Origin: Bradyrhizobium nitroreducens
Lineage (GTDB): Bacteria; Pseudomonadota; Alphaproteobacteria; Rhizobiales; Xanthobacteraceae
Direction: 5' to 3'
Assembly (NCBI RefSeq): GCF_002776695.1
Contig: NZ_LFJC01000003.1
Location: 7,311,631-7,366,891, forward strand
DNA: 55,261 nucleotides
Shown: piece by piece, positions 1 through 8,586 of the stretch
Position numbering within the stretch: the stretch's first letter is position 1
How the letters are laid out: the number at the start of each line of letters is the position of its first letter
The notes under the pieces: generated by a model
Database searches by the model: none
What the model saw: the letters and a program-made list of their open reading frames with translations, nothing else
What the model was told of the DNA's origin: nothing
Position numbers and translations under genes: made by a program

Positions 1-760
1 ACGCGTTCCTGAGCAGCGGGTACTTGGCTTCCAGGCCGTCGAGGCTGAAGGTGAATTCGACGACGCGCTCCGGGGCCGCGACGATTTCCTCGGCCGGCGG
101 GGCGAATTGCGGCAGGAGCGCTGCCATCGCAGCAGGCGCGGCCTTCGGCGGCTTCGCGGCAGGCGCCGCGAGGGGCGGCCTCACTTCCGGCGCGGTGAAC
201 GGCGCCGTGGCCGCAGGCGCGAGCGGCGACCTCACGGCGGGTGCGGTGAGCGGGGCGGCCTTCGTGGCGGGAGCCTTGAGCGGCGGCATCCCGGCAGGCG
301 CGGTGAACGACGCCACCGCTGCGGGCGCGGCAAGCGGCGCGATCGGGGCTTCGGTGATCTCGGCGAGAACGCCCGGCTTCGGATCGAGCCTGACCGGCAC
401 GGCGGTCTCGGGGGCGATGTGGACGGCCTTCGGCTGCACGGTCTGCACCTGCGGCTCACGCGGAAACACGCGGGGCATGGCCGCCGGCGACCAGCCGAAG
501 GCGGGCGTCACGCTTGCAGCCGCCTCGGCAACGTCAGCGCCGGTTGCGAGCGCACGCCAGGTCTGGACGGCGCGCTTGGCCTCCTGGATGTTCTCGAGGA
601 ATGCGATCTCTGAATGATAACGCCGCCAGCGGCCGGTCTCGAACATTTCGGAGAGGTGCTGCAGCCGCTGCTCGGCGAGAGCGCACCAGCGCGCCGCAAC
701 GTCGCGACCAACAGCCACGGCACGAACAGACGTGCAGTCAGATTCTTGGCGAAGTGTCAT
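1..760 (-). CDS. TIGR03809-like hypothetical protein (3' end outside window)
   Basis: The frame is open without a stop from an ATG at its right end to the window edge, giving 253 visible residues. The first ~90 residues are a compact, charged and Trp-rich domain (WCALAEQRLQHL, then FETGRWRRYHSE and AFLENIQEAKRAVQTW). I recall this pattern from the TIGR03809 family of Bradyrhizobium and Rhodopseudomonas, whose function is unknown. From about residue 95 the protein becomes Ala/Pro-rich low-complexity sequence with repeated units such as APLTAPA, probably a disordered linker. The visible end (FSLDGLEAKYPLL) looks ordered again. There is no signal peptide, so it is probably cytoplasmic. The family name is from memory; the reading frame itself is secure. 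Confidence 0.7.
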   Translation of the reverse strand, partial: MTLRQESDCTSVRAVAVGRDVAARWCALAEQRLQHLSEMFETGRWRRYHSEIAFLENIQEAKRAVQTWRALATGADVAEAAASVTPAFGWSPAAMPRVFPREPQVQTVQPKAVHIAPETAVPVRLDPKPGVLAEITEAPIAPLAAPAAVASFTAPAGMPPLKAPATKAAPLTAPAVRSPLAPAATAPFTAPEVRPPLAAPAAKPPKAAPAAMAALLPQFAPPAEEIVAAPERVVEFTFSLDGLEAKYPLLRNA

Positions 761-1344
761 AAACCAGCCCGTCAGGAGAAAATACGGACGCGGGGACGCA
801 ACGCACACGAATCAATTTAGACGTGACATGAATATTTTGTGGAAAAGTTTTGACTTGTCCAGCAACGACACGGCGCACATCGCCAAACACCGTAGTCGTG
901 CGGAGATTTACTGTGTTTTCGAGTCAAGCTTCGCACAAGCATAGCGGACGTGCGGCGTGTTGCCCGAACGATGGCCGTGGACGTCGACGCGACCTTTCAA
1001 CCGAAAGCTGAGCGCACGCGAAGTTTCAAAGAATCCGACGCCCAGAGCTGCGGGTCCGAGTGAATCACAACCGAAGCTCTGGCCCCTCGTTTCGACGCGT
1101 TGTCTTCCGGCAGACAGGAATCCACTTCGCTCGAAAACGCTCTGAAAAGAAAAGACCCGTCCGGGGGGACAACCGGACGGGTCGAGCCATATGGGCGCTT
1201 GGGGTGGATGGGCGCTCGCGCCTGATATGACTGATGGGGAGGGATAACCGCTCCCACATAATTTGGTCGTGGCAGCCAGCTGAACGTTCAACGCGGGGTT
1301 CGCTTTTTTGAGCTTCGATCTCCCGCGCGTCTTCGACCCAGCCG
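761..1344. other. Intergenic region without a supported gene
   Basis: Short open frames exist on both strands but none has a ribosome binding site plus protein-like composition. The left part is AT-richer than its surroundings (around 820-860) and is the probable promoter region of the leftward gene at the window start. The only clear structure is a strong hairpin at 1154-1183, listed separately. Confidence 0.5.
1144..1183 (-). terminator. Strong intrinsic terminator, minus strand
   Basis: GACCCGTCCGG and CCGGACGGGTC form a perfect 11-bp stem around an 8-nt loop. Read on the minus strand the stem is followed by TTTTCTTTTC, the expected U-rich tract. It lies about 160 nt past the stop of the leftward subtilase gene. 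It could therefore end that operon with a long 3' UTR, or end a small RNA made from the 1184-1340 stretch. Confidence 0.75.
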
Positions 1345-3057
1345 CTATCGCGTCGCCGGCCTATCCGTCTGAGAAACCGCGGATTTATCGTCCGCACTCG
1401 ACAGCGAGGGTTGTTCGATCGCGCGGCTATTGGGCTCATCGCGACGCTTCGCGGCATCTTCACGTTTTGTTGTACCGGACGCAGCCGCAACCGGCGTCGT
1501 GCTGTCGGCGGGAATAGCCATGACCGCGGCAAATGCATCGGTCTGGCCGTCGCCGAAGAGTTCGTCGCGCCCGGGCGAGCCGAGGTCGCGCGCGGTCTTC
1601 GTCAGCGTCGTGCGCAGCGCTTCCGGCTTCAAGGCATAGTTGCGCTCGAGCAGCAACGCCGCGACGCCGGAGACATAGGCGGCCGAGAACGAGGTTCCCG
1701 ACGTCATCTGGTACTTGCCGTCCGGCGCCGGCAGGAAGATGTCGACGCCGGGCGCGGCGATGGCGATGTAATTGCCGCGGTTGGACGCGCTGAACAACCG
1801 GTCCTGCTGGTCGGTCGCGCTGACCGCGATCACGTTCGGATTGGCGGCCGGGTAGAGCGGCGGCGATTTCGCGCCGGCATTGCCGGCAGCGGCAATCAGC
1901 ACGAGACCTCGCGCGGCGGTCGCCGCGATGGCCCGCTCGATGACCGCGTCCTTCGGGCCGGCAAAGCTCATATTGACGATCTGCGCACCGTGCTCGGCGG
2001 CATAATTCAGCGAGCGCAGGATGATGTAGGACGAGCTCTCGGCGCCGCCATTGGCGCCGCCGAAGGCACGGATCGCGATGATGCGGGCCTCGGGCGCGCT
2101 GCCCATCAGCCGGGAATGCGCCACGATCGCGCCGGCGATGCCGGTGCCGTGGATGTGCGGCCCCTCGGCGCTACCGAGCGCATCGAAATTGTCCGCGACG
2201 GAATTGGCAAGCTCGGGATGTCCGGCGTCGATGCCGGAGTCGATCACGGCCACCGTGACGTTGGCGCCGTGCGCCAGCGTATGGGCCTGCGGCAGGCGAA
2301 GCTTGGCCAGCGCGTATTGCGCGGGATCGCCCTCGCTGAGGGTCGTCGATTTCTGGTCCTGAAGCAGATAGCGGAAGTTCGGCTGGACCGAGCGCACGCT
2401 GCCGTCGGCCGCGAATTCCCGCCGCACCGTCTCGGTGGGCCGGCCGTCGGTGATCCGGAACAGGCCGAACGTGGCACCGATCAGCGGGAAATTTTCCGAG
2501 GAAATGCGCGTCAAGCCGTGCCGGCGCGCCAGCTCGTCGGCCTCGGCCGGCGACAGCGCACCGTCGATCTCGGCGACGAATTCGTTGGCGAAGCTGGTCG
2601 AATTCATCGCGGCCGGCGTATTGCTGCCGCGGCCCTTGCCCGCGCTCTTTTTGCCCGATTTCCCGGTGCCTTCGCCGCCGGCATTCGGCTGCGCCAGGCA
2701 TTCGCCGTCGGCAGCGCGATAGGGCGCGGTGCAGGCCGGATACAGGTTCGGCGAGTAGCGCGCATAGGGCAGCACCGTCGTCGGCCGGATGCGCGAGGTC
2801 GTGGTGTGGGGGATGGCCGCGATGGTGCGCGGGCCTCGATCGACGCTGACCACGCGCGCGGCGACGTTGGGACTGACGCGCGGGGTGATGTTCGACGAGA
2901 TGGTCGGCGTTCGCGAGGGCAAGCTGATCGTGGGCGTGCGCATGATCGCCTGCGCATGCGCGATCTCGACGCCGAGACAGGTGGCGATCAGAAGCGCGGC
3001 GCCGACCGACGAAACGTGGGCCCCGGCGCGCAACCTGCTCTTGGACTTGCCCGTCAT
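1345..3057 (-). CDS. Secreted S8 family (subtilisin-like) serine protease
   Basis: A 570-residue exported subtilase. The ATG chosen gives a signal peptide (basic MTGKSKSRLR, hydrophobic core, cleavage near AHAQ at about residue 36). A longer start would run into the upstream gene. A Thr/Pro/Gly-rich linker (37-150) precedes an I9-like prodomain (about 155-232). The catalytic domain has the complete triad: Asp273 in VIDSGID, His303 in HIHGTG and Ser456 in SGTSFSAA, with oxyanion Asn393 in AAGNAG. The C-terminal ~55 residues are charged and probably disordered. It is the third gene of an ECF sigma / anti-sigma operon, 16 nt after the anti-sigma gene. That position suggests it acts in the same signalling circuit, possibly on the anti-sigma factor; this role is inference. 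Confidence 0.88.
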   Translation of the reverse strand: MTGKSKSRLRAGAHVSSVGAALLIATCLGVEIAHAQAIMRTPTISLPSRTPTISSNITPRVSPNVAARVVSVDRGPRTIAAIPHTTTSRIRPTTVLPYARYSPNLYPACTAPYRAADGECLAQPNAGGEGTGKSGKKSAGKGRGSNTPAAMNSTSFANEFVAEIDGALSPAEADELARRHGLTRISSENFPLIGATFGLFRITDGRPTETVRREFAADGSVRSVQPNFRYLLQDQKSTTLSEGDPAQYALAKLRLPQAHTLAHGANVTVAVIDSGIDAGHPELANSVADNFDALGSAEGPHIHGTGIAGAIVAHSRLMGSAPEARIIAIRAFGGANGGAESSSYIILRSLNYAAEHGAQIVNMSFAGPKDAVIERAIAATAARGLVLIAAAGNAGAKSPPLYPAANPNVIAVSATDQQDRLFSASNRGNYIAIAAPGVDIFLPAPDGKYQMTSGTSFSAAYVSGVAALLLERNYALKPEALRTTLTKTARDLGSPGRDELFGDGQTDAFAAVMAIPADSTTPVAAASGTTKREDAAKRRDEPNSRAIEQPSLSSADDKSAVSQTDRPATR

Positions 3058-3073
3058 CGGCTCAGCGGCGCGC

Positions 3074-3769
3074 CTAGGGCGCCGCGACGGCGAGGTTGAC
3101 GAACTTCTCGCGCTGCATCTTGCCGAGCAGCGAGGCAAGCTCGTCCTGGCTCAAGGCCCTGTCGAACTGGAGGCGGAACATGCCGCCCTTGGCATCTCCG
3201 ATGATCGAGGCCTGATAGCTGTCGAGCAGCGCGGTGATGTCGGCGACGCGCGCCTCGGGCGTGAAACGCACCAGTGCGCGCGCCGGTGCGGCGGTTGACC
3301 CGAGTTCGCGCGTGATCGGCGCACTGGTCGAGAGCGAGGCGGTCTGGAAGGTCGCGGGCTGCTTCTTCATCAGCACGGCGCCGATGATGCCGGCCTGCAG
3401 CACCAGCGCGACGGCGCCAAGGCTGGCCGACCAGGCCAGCGCGCGCGGCGACAGGCTCGCGAAGAAGGTCGCGATGCGCGCCGACAGCGGCAGCGAACCG
3501 CTCGCCCGCGCCGGCTCGGCGTCGATCGCGGCGAACAGCTTCTGCATCGCGCGCGCCGACGGAGCGCCCAGGCTCTCGTTCAGATGGATGGTCTCTTCGT
3601 ACTCGCCGCGGATCGCGGCATATTGCTTCGCCAGAGCCGGATCGCGCGCCAGCGCTTCCTCGACCCGGCGCGCATCGCGCGCGTTCAGGGTGCCGGCCGC
3701 GTGCCACGGCAGCAGGAGTTCAATTTCACTGGGCTCTTGCTCCAGCATCTTCTTGCTCAAAGCCATCAT
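3074..3769 (-). CDS. Membrane anti-sigma factor with subtilase-prodomain-like periplasmic tail
   Basis: 231 residues. The N-terminal cytoplasmic part carries ELLLPWHAAGTL, a signature of anti-sigma factors that lack the zinc-binding His/Cys set, and no HxxxCxxC motif is present. One membrane segment lies at about 112-134. The periplasmic tail (165-231) begins ALVRFTPEARVADITALL and ends KMQREKFVNLAV. This pattern closely resembles the inhibitory prodomains of subtilases such as fervidolysin. The start overlaps the sigma factor stop by 4 nt (ATGA), so the two are translationally coupled. Its likely job is to hold the upstream ECF sigma at the membrane until a periplasmic signal arrives. The prodomain resemblance is my reading of the pattern, not a computed match. 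Confidence 0.8.
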   Translation of the reverse strand: MMALSKKMLEQEPSEIELLLPWHAAGTLNARDARRVEEALARDPALAKQYAAIRGEYEETIHLNESLGAPSARAMQKLFAAIDAEPARASGSLPLSARIATFFASLSPRALAWSASLGAVALVLQAGIIGAVLMKKQPATFQTASLSTSAPITRELGSTAAPARALVRFTPEARVADITALLDSYQASIIGDAKGGMFRLQFDRALSQDELASLLGKMQREKFVNLAVAAP

Positions 3770-4335
3770 GGCCAGCCTCGCTCAACGCCGGCTGCCTTCA
3801 GCAGTTCGGCCAGTTTCTTGCGCGCATAGAACAAGCGCGTCTTCACAGTGTTCTCCGGAATGCCGACGATCTCAGCCACCTCTTCCACGGACTTCTCGTG
3901 GTAGTAGACGAGATCGACGATTTCCCGGTGGTCCGGCGAGAGGCCGGTCAGACACTCCCGCAACGCTTCACTGGTATCCTTCTTCTGCACCACCGTCTCC
4001 GGATCGTCGGACGTATCCTCGATCGCGTTGGCGGCGTCTTCGTCCAGTTCAAAATCCTTCCTGCGCCGGAGCGCCGACAGGGCCTTGAACCGGGTGATTG
4101 CCAGCAGCCAGGTGGAAACAGCGGATCGGCCCTCGAACTTGCCGGCTTGACGCCAGACGTCCAGAAACACCTCGCTGATGAGGTCTTCCGCCGCCTGCTC
4201 GTCCCGCACGAGCCTCAGCCCGAAGCGATACACCCTGACATGGTGCCGCCCGTACAGCACCTGCATGGCGAGCCGGTCACCTTGAGCGATCCTGGCGATG
4301 AGGACCTCGTCCGAAGCCGCCTGTGTCACGCTCAA
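3766..4335 (-). CDS. ECF-family RNA polymerase sigma factor
   Basis: 189 residues with the two ECF domains. Region 2 includes AEDLISEVFLDVWRQ and STWLLAITRFKAL for -10 binding and melting. Region 4 is the helix-turn-helix SVEEVAEIVGIPENTVKTRLFYARKKL for the -35. The chosen start is TTG, preceded by GAGACGGG; a GTG two codons further in is an alternative. It heads a leftward operon with its anti-sigma factor (4-nt overlap) and a secreted subtilase. It probably directs its own transcription, but I could not identify a convincing promoter motif upstream. Confidence 0.9.
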   Translation of the reverse strand: MSVTQAASDEVLIARIAQGDRLAMQVLYGRHHVRVYRFGLRLVRDEQAAEDLISEVFLDVWRQAGKFEGRSAVSTWLLAITRFKALSALRRRKDFELDEDAANAIEDTSDDPETVVQKKDTSEALRECLTGLSPDHREIVDLVYYHEKSVEEVAEIVGIPENTVKTRLFYARKKLAELLKAAGVERGWP

Positions 4336-4773
4336 TGCCCGTCTCGCAAAGTTGGTCGGGTCGGCACGGCGGACGGTTCGACAGGGGGGGCAAAATTGTT
4401 CAGCTTACCGCAGTCATACGGGCGTCTGTGTGATCCACCCCACATACGCGCGCTTTTATTGGCACACCCGCGGCGGTCAGCCGCCATCATCCAGATCGGT
4501 AACATAGTACTGCAATTCTTCCCTGCGGCATGCCTGTCCGGTACAGGCGGCCCAACCTCGTCCGGTTCCATAGCAGCCCTGCACGACATATGTCTCGCCA
4601 AGTCCGAATTAGGCTCGATCGCATCGCAGACTGGTGCCCGGTCCGCCGGCAAATTTCTCCCGCGGGCCCTTCACCTTGTTCCGCGCTGCACAGTTCGGAT
4701 TCGGTTTCAAAGGATACCAAACCTAAAGGCTTGCCACGTAGATTTTTGCGCTGACACCACCACTGGCGGGACC
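4336..4773. promoter_or_regulatory. Divergent intergenic region between ECF operon and diguanylate cyclase
   Basis: It separates the leftward sigma operon from the rightward diguanylate cyclase gene and must carry both promoters. There is a G7 run near 4384-4390. I found no clear -35/-10 pair or operator, and the short open frames here show no protein-like features. Confidence 0.35.
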
Positions 4774-5931
4774 ATGAACACGGCCGCGACGTCCTTTCCC
4801 GAGAGGAATGCCGCTGAGGTCGCGGATCTCGTGCTGGCGCCCGAGACGGCCGCCCCCGAAGTCCTGGCGCGCCGGGCCCGGCAGCGCCGCCAGATGTATA
4901 TCGGCCAGGTGGCGAGCTATTCGCTGGGCGCCTCCGTCCTGCTGCTCTACGCCTATGGCGGCGTGGTCTCGACGGCCGTTCCATCGCTGTTCTGGTTTGG
5001 CGGCCTGCTGATCATCGGCACGTTTACCGTGCTGTCGGAAGCCGGCTTCGGTGACCGCTTTGAGGATCACTACCTCACCGTTTTCCAGATCTCGGCGCAT
5101 ATGGCGCTGCAACTGGTGTTCCTGCTCGCCGTGCCGACGATCGGGGTCGCGTTCATCGCCGTGCTGTTCCTGATCTTCGCATTCGGCACGCTGCGGATGA
5201 CCTCGAGCCAGGCGATGGTCACCTGGGGCCTTGCCACCTGCGGGCTCGCCGTCGTCTTCCTGGGCTCGGACCTGCCGATCGGACTGCCGGTCAGGACCCG
5301 CCTGGAGCGAACCGCCTCGATGCTGTGCTTCGTGCTGGTGATCGGCCAGTGCGCCTTCCTTGGCCTGTTCGGCGCCACTCTGCGCAAGATCCTGTACCGG
5401 CGCAGCATCGAGCTGAAGGCCGCCTATCAGCGCATCGAGGAACTGGCCGAGCTCGACGAACTCACCGGCTCCTACAATCGCCGCTGCATCATGCGCCTTC
5501 TCGACGTCGAGATCGAAAAATCGCGGCAGACGTCGACGCCAATCGCGATCGCGCTGATCGATCTCGACTGGTTCAAGCGCATCAACGACGCCCACGGCCA
5601 TCCCGTCGGCGACGAGGTGCTACGCACCTTCGCGATCACCATTTTCGCCAACATCCGTCCGGACGATAGCTTCGGCCGCTACGGCGGCGAGGAATTTCTG
5701 CTGCTGCTGCCGGACACGTCGGGCGACGCCGCGCTGCGCATGCTCGAACGCTTGCGCAGCATCGTCGCCGATCTCGACTGGAGCGCCTTCTCGCCGGGCA
5801 TGCGCGTGACCATTTCTGCGGGCGTCGTGACGCTGCGCGAGACCGATACTGCCGACACGTTTCTCGCGCGCGCCGACCGCGCGCTCTATTCCGCCAAGGC
5901 GCAAGGGCGCAACCGCATCGCAACGAGCTGA
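4774..5931 (+). CDS. Membrane-bound diguanylate cyclase (GGDEF)
   Basis: 385 residues. It makes cyclic di-GMP from two GTP. The ATG was chosen because the protein then starts just before its first membrane helix. An upstream extension of the frame is antisense to the sigma factor gene and is not protein-like. About six membrane helices occupy residues 45-205, a sensor region resembling the MASE family, followed by a short helical linker. The GGDEF domain (about 225-385) has the active-site loop GGEEF at 304-308. An intact inhibitory I-site RxxD (RPDD, 295-298) sits exactly five residues upstream, so product feedback is expected. A DUF2336 gene follows 63 nt downstream on the same strand, probably in the same transcript. 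Confidence 0.9.
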   Translation: MNTAATSFPERNAAEVADLVLAPETAAPEVLARRARQRRQMYIGQVASYSLGASVLLLYAYGGVVSTAVPSLFWFGGLLIIGTFTVLSEAGFGDRFEDHYLTVFQISAHMALQLVFLLAVPTIGVAFIAVLFLIFAFGTLRMTSSQAMVTWGLATCGLAVVFLGSDLPIGLPVRTRLERTASMLCFVLVIGQCAFLGLFGATLRKILYRRSIELKAAYQRIEELAELDELTGSYNRRCIMRLLDVEIEKSRQTSTPIAIALIDLDWFKRINDAHGHPVGDEVLRTFAITIFANIRPDDSFGRYGGEEFLLLLPDTSGDAALRMLERLRSIVADLDWSAFSPGMRVTISAGVVTLRETDTADTFLARADRALYSAKAQGRNRIATS

Positions 5932-5994
5932 CCAATCCATTTCCTCCCGACGTGGCAGCAGCCGCCGCCGGACCGAACGCTCCAGGACAGGGCA

Positions 5995-7098
5995 ATGAGA
6001 TCCAAATCCGCAAGATCATCCGAGAATCTGCTCGAGGAATTGCAGGCTGCGCTGTCGCACGGCACCGTCGCGCTCCGCGTCGAGACGCTGCGCCGTGTCA
6101 CCGATCTCTTCGTCGGCAACGCGGTGGACTATTCCGACGACCATATCCGCGTGTTCGACGACGTGTTCCAGTGCCTGATCGAGCAGATCGAGGTTTCAGC
6201 CAGGGCGCTGCTCGCCGACCGCCTCGCACCGATCGCGGCCGCGCCTCCGAACATCATCCGCACGCTCGCGCTCGACGAGGTCATCGAGGTCTCGGGCCCC
6301 GTGCTGTCGAAATCGGAACGGCTCGACGAGACGACCTTGATCGAGATCGCGCGCACGAGGGGCCAGGCGCATCTCAAGGCGATCTCGCTGCGGCGGGTTC
6401 TGTCGGAAGCGCTGACCGACGTGCTGGTCAGCCGCGGCAATGAGGATGTGGTGCAGTCGACCGTCGGCAATCCGGGCGCGCGGCTCTCAGAAGGAAGCCT
6501 GTCCGACCTCGTCACCCGCGCCGAACGCGACGGCGACCTCGCCGCCTGCATCGGCCTGCGCAAGGACCTGCCGCGTCATCATTATTTGAAGCTGGTCGCG
6601 AGAGCCTCCCTGAGCGTGCGCCGCAAGCTCGAGGCTGCGCATCCGGAGCTCGCGGACGAGGTGTCGAGCGTGGTCCAGGAAGTGGCCCAGCGGGTGCGCG
6701 CCGCCGCCATGACGAAGCAGACCGAGATGGCGCGGGCGCTGGTGAAGTCGCTGCACGCGGACGGCCGTCTCAACGAATTCCAGGTCACCACCTTTGCCGA
6801 GCAAGGCAAGTTCGACGAAACCAATGCGGGGCTTGCCGCGCTCGCCGGCGTCGCGGTCGAGACCGCCGAGACCATGATGATCGAAAGCCGCACCGAGGGC
6901 GTCATGATCCTCGCCAAGGTCGCGGGCATGTCCTGGCCGAGCGTGCGCGCCATCATCGCCATGCGCGAGAAGCTCTCGGGCGGCTCGCAGACCGACATGC
7001 TGACGCTGCGCGATACTTACGAGGCGCTGCGCTCATCGACCGCGCAGCAGGTGCTGCGCTTCCACCGCATGCAGCAGACCACCACGCCGGCGGCGTAA
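5995..7098 (+). CDS. DUF2336 domain-containing protein
   Basis: 367 residues, soluble and almost wholly alpha-helical, with HEAT-like repeating helices and no signal peptide or membrane segment. The sequence matches my memory of the alphaproteobacterial DUF2336 family (N-terminal LRRVTDLFVGNAVDYSDDHIRVFDDVF). No enzymatic motif is visible and no function is established for the family. It follows the diguanylate cyclase gene closely on the same strand. A role as effector or partner in that cyclic di-GMP circuit is plausible but inferred from position only. It ends convergently against the nrsF-type gene, 11 nt away. Confidence 0.8.
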   Translation: MRSKSARSSENLLEELQAALSHGTVALRVETLRRVTDLFVGNAVDYSDDHIRVFDDVFQCLIEQIEVSARALLADRLAPIAAAPPNIIRTLALDEVIEVSGPVLSKSERLDETTLIEIARTRGQAHLKAISLRRVLSEALTDVLVSRGNEDVVQSTVGNPGARLSEGSLSDLVTRAERDGDLAACIGLRKDLPRHHYLKLVARASLSVRRKLEAAHPELADEVSSVVQEVAQRVRAAAMTKQTEMARALVKSLHADGRLNEFQVTTFAEQGKFDETNAGLAALAGVAVETAETMMIESRTEGVMILAKVAGMSWPSVRAIIAMREKLSGGSQTDMLTLRDTYEALRSSTAQQVLRFHRMQQTTTPAA

Positions 7099-7109
7099 GA
7101 CCGCAGCGT

Positions 7110-7748
7110 CTAGTATCTCAGGACCTTCGAGCCGGCCAACGCGCCCACCGCCGCGACGAACGCCGCCGCGAGCGTATACCAGGTCGCGACGAACAGGGGC
7201 GAATCGTCGGTGCAGTGCGAGGCATAGAGCGTCGCGGCAAGGCCGGCCGACACCAGGCCGGCGAACGCACCGGCCAGCGCGGGCCGCGCAGGCGCGCCAT
7301 GGCGCAGGCCGAACAGCGCGCCTGCGAGCAGCGGCAATGACATCGCAGGGATCGCAATCAGGCACACCCTGGAATTCTTGCCCACCAGCCGCATCGTCAT
7401 CGGCATGGCCGGCGCCATCATCGCCTCGCTCCCGATCGCAACCGCAAGCAGCCCGACGGGGAGCAGCAGCAGCCAGGCCCAGCCGCGCATCAAGGCCTCG
7501 GGGCGTGACAGATGCAGGCTGACGATGATCGCGGGGATCGCGAGCGACAGCGTGACTGCGAACTTCATGTCGAAGAACGGGTTGCGCATGGCCGTCATCA
7601 CGTCGGGCCGCACGCCGAGGAAGGTCGCGAAAATCAGGATCGACAAGGGCGCGGCGACCAGCAGCGCCGTGGTCAGCATGGTGCCGACGCGCGGCGCGCG
7701 GTGGGCGTTGTCGGCTGCGAGCGAGCGGATGAGTTGATCGGTATCCAT
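7110..7748 (-). CDS. NrsF-family (DUF1109) membrane anti-sigma factor
   Basis: 212 residues. A short N-terminal cytoplasmic stretch (MDTDQLIRSLAADN) is followed by six predicted membrane helices, the layout of NrsF/DUF1109 proteins. In Caulobacter NrsF restrains the ECF sigma factor SigF. The start lies 2 nt past the stop of the upstream sigma gene, so the two are co-translated. Two Cys residues are present, VCLIAIP in the fifth helix region and SHCTDDS near the C-terminus. Conserved periplasmic Cys in this family are thought to sense redox stress. The family call is strong; the signal it senses here is inference. Confidence 0.85.
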   Translation of the reverse strand: MDTDQLIRSLAADNAHRAPRVGTMLTTALLVAAPLSILIFATFLGVRPDVMTAMRNPFFDMKFAVTLSLAIPAIIVSLHLSRPEALMRGWAWLLLLPVGLLAVAIGSEAMMAPAMPMTMRLVGKNSRVCLIAIPAMSLPLLAGALFGLRHGAPARPALAGAFAGLVSAGLAATLYASHCTDDSPLFVATWYTLAAAFVAAVGALAGSKVLRY

Positions 7749-7750
7749 GA

Positions 7751-8296
7751 CTAGTGGTCCCGCAGTTTGGCCGTCAGCGCGGCAAGTCCGCGATGCAGTG
7801 CGACCCGCACCGCGCCTTCGCTCATCGAAAACTTCGTCGCCGTGTCCTTGATCGAGGCGCTCTCGACCGCGATCGACTGCAGCACGTCGCGCTGGCGCTG
7901 CGGCAGCGTGTTGAGCTGGGCTGCGACCTCGCCCGCGGAGGCCGTCTCCTGCGGCGCTTCGCCCGGCAGCGTCTCGGCGAAATCGTCGATGTTGACGAAG
8001 ACCCGCCTGCCGCGCCGCCTGAGCGCATCGATCAGCTTGTTGCGGGCGATCGCGAACAGCCACGGCGCGAAGGGTGCTTCGCTGTCCCAGGTATGCCGCT
8101 TCAAGTGCACCGCCAACAAAATCTCCTGCACGATATCCTCGGCCTGATCAGGGGGTTGCCCGGCCCGCGCCAGACCACGCCTCGCCGCGGCGCGCAGCAC
8201 CGGCGTGACCGCCTTCAACAGGCGATGATATGCCGCATCATCGCCTGCCATGGCCGACCGCATCAGGCCGGTCCATTCGTCCTCACGTCCGCGCAC
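7751..8296 (-). CDS. SigF-type ECF sigma factor
   Basis: 181 residues with region 2 (AEDIVQEILLAVHLKRHTW, PWLFAIARNKLIDALRRRGRR) and region 4 (SIKDTATKFSMSEGAVRVALHRGLAALT). Its pairing with an NrsF/DUF1109 anti-sigma places it with the SigF group. The start is GTG, supported by GAGGGG eight nt upstream. A candidate SigF-type promoter lies just ahead (8317-8341), suggesting autoregulation. Caulobacter SigF controls responses to oxidative and heavy-metal stress; the regulon here cannot be read from the window. Confidence 0.88.
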   Translation of the reverse strand: MRGREDEWTGLMRSAMAGDDAAYHRLLKAVTPVLRAAARRGLARAGQPPDQAEDIVQEILLAVHLKRHTWDSEAPFAPWLFAIARNKLIDALRRRGRRVFVNIDDFAETLPGEAPQETASAGEVAAQLNTLPQRQRDVLQSIAVESASIKDTATKFSMSEGAVRVALHRGLAALTAKLRDH

Positions 8297-8316
8297 GCGC
8301 GCCCCTCACCATGCAA

Positions 8317-8341
8317 TTCGGCCGTTCGTTCAGTTTGTTAC
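8317..8341 (-). promoter_or_regulatory. Candidate SigF-type promoter (GTAAC-N16-CGAA)
   Basis: On the minus strand GTAAC (8341-8337) is followed after 16 nt by CGAA (8320-8317), 20 nt ahead of the GTG start of the sigF-like gene. It resembles the GTAACC-N16-CGAA consensus I recall for Caulobacter SigF. The last base of the -35 differs, and the spacing depends on how that hexamer is counted. The predicted leader is short but retains the GAGGGG ribosome site. Confidence 0.4.
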
Positions 8342-8586
8342 GCGGATCGGCGCGAGATCACAAATTCGTGATCAGAGCCGGACCTCGCGACCGATCCGGC
8401 CGTCAACCTCTGCGACGGCTCATAACACCGATCCGCTCGCACCGCACCCGGCGGCCGGCGGTACCGGGCCGGTTTGCCCCGTTTTTGCCCGGTGCAGCCC
8501 GAAGATTCCCATTTTCTGCCCCGCTGTCGTCACGGCCCAGGGTCTCTGTTCGCTCCGGGACGGGCGGAATTGGGGAGATCATCACC

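Noticed and set aside
908..1291. 127-residue leftward open frame crossing the terminator hairpin
   Set aside because: It would translate through an intrinsic terminator and has no conserved motif or start signal.
1411..3099. Long rightward open frame opposite the subtilase gene
   Set aside because: Arg/Gly-rich, no family motifs; a shadow produced by high GC third positions of the real minus-strand gene.
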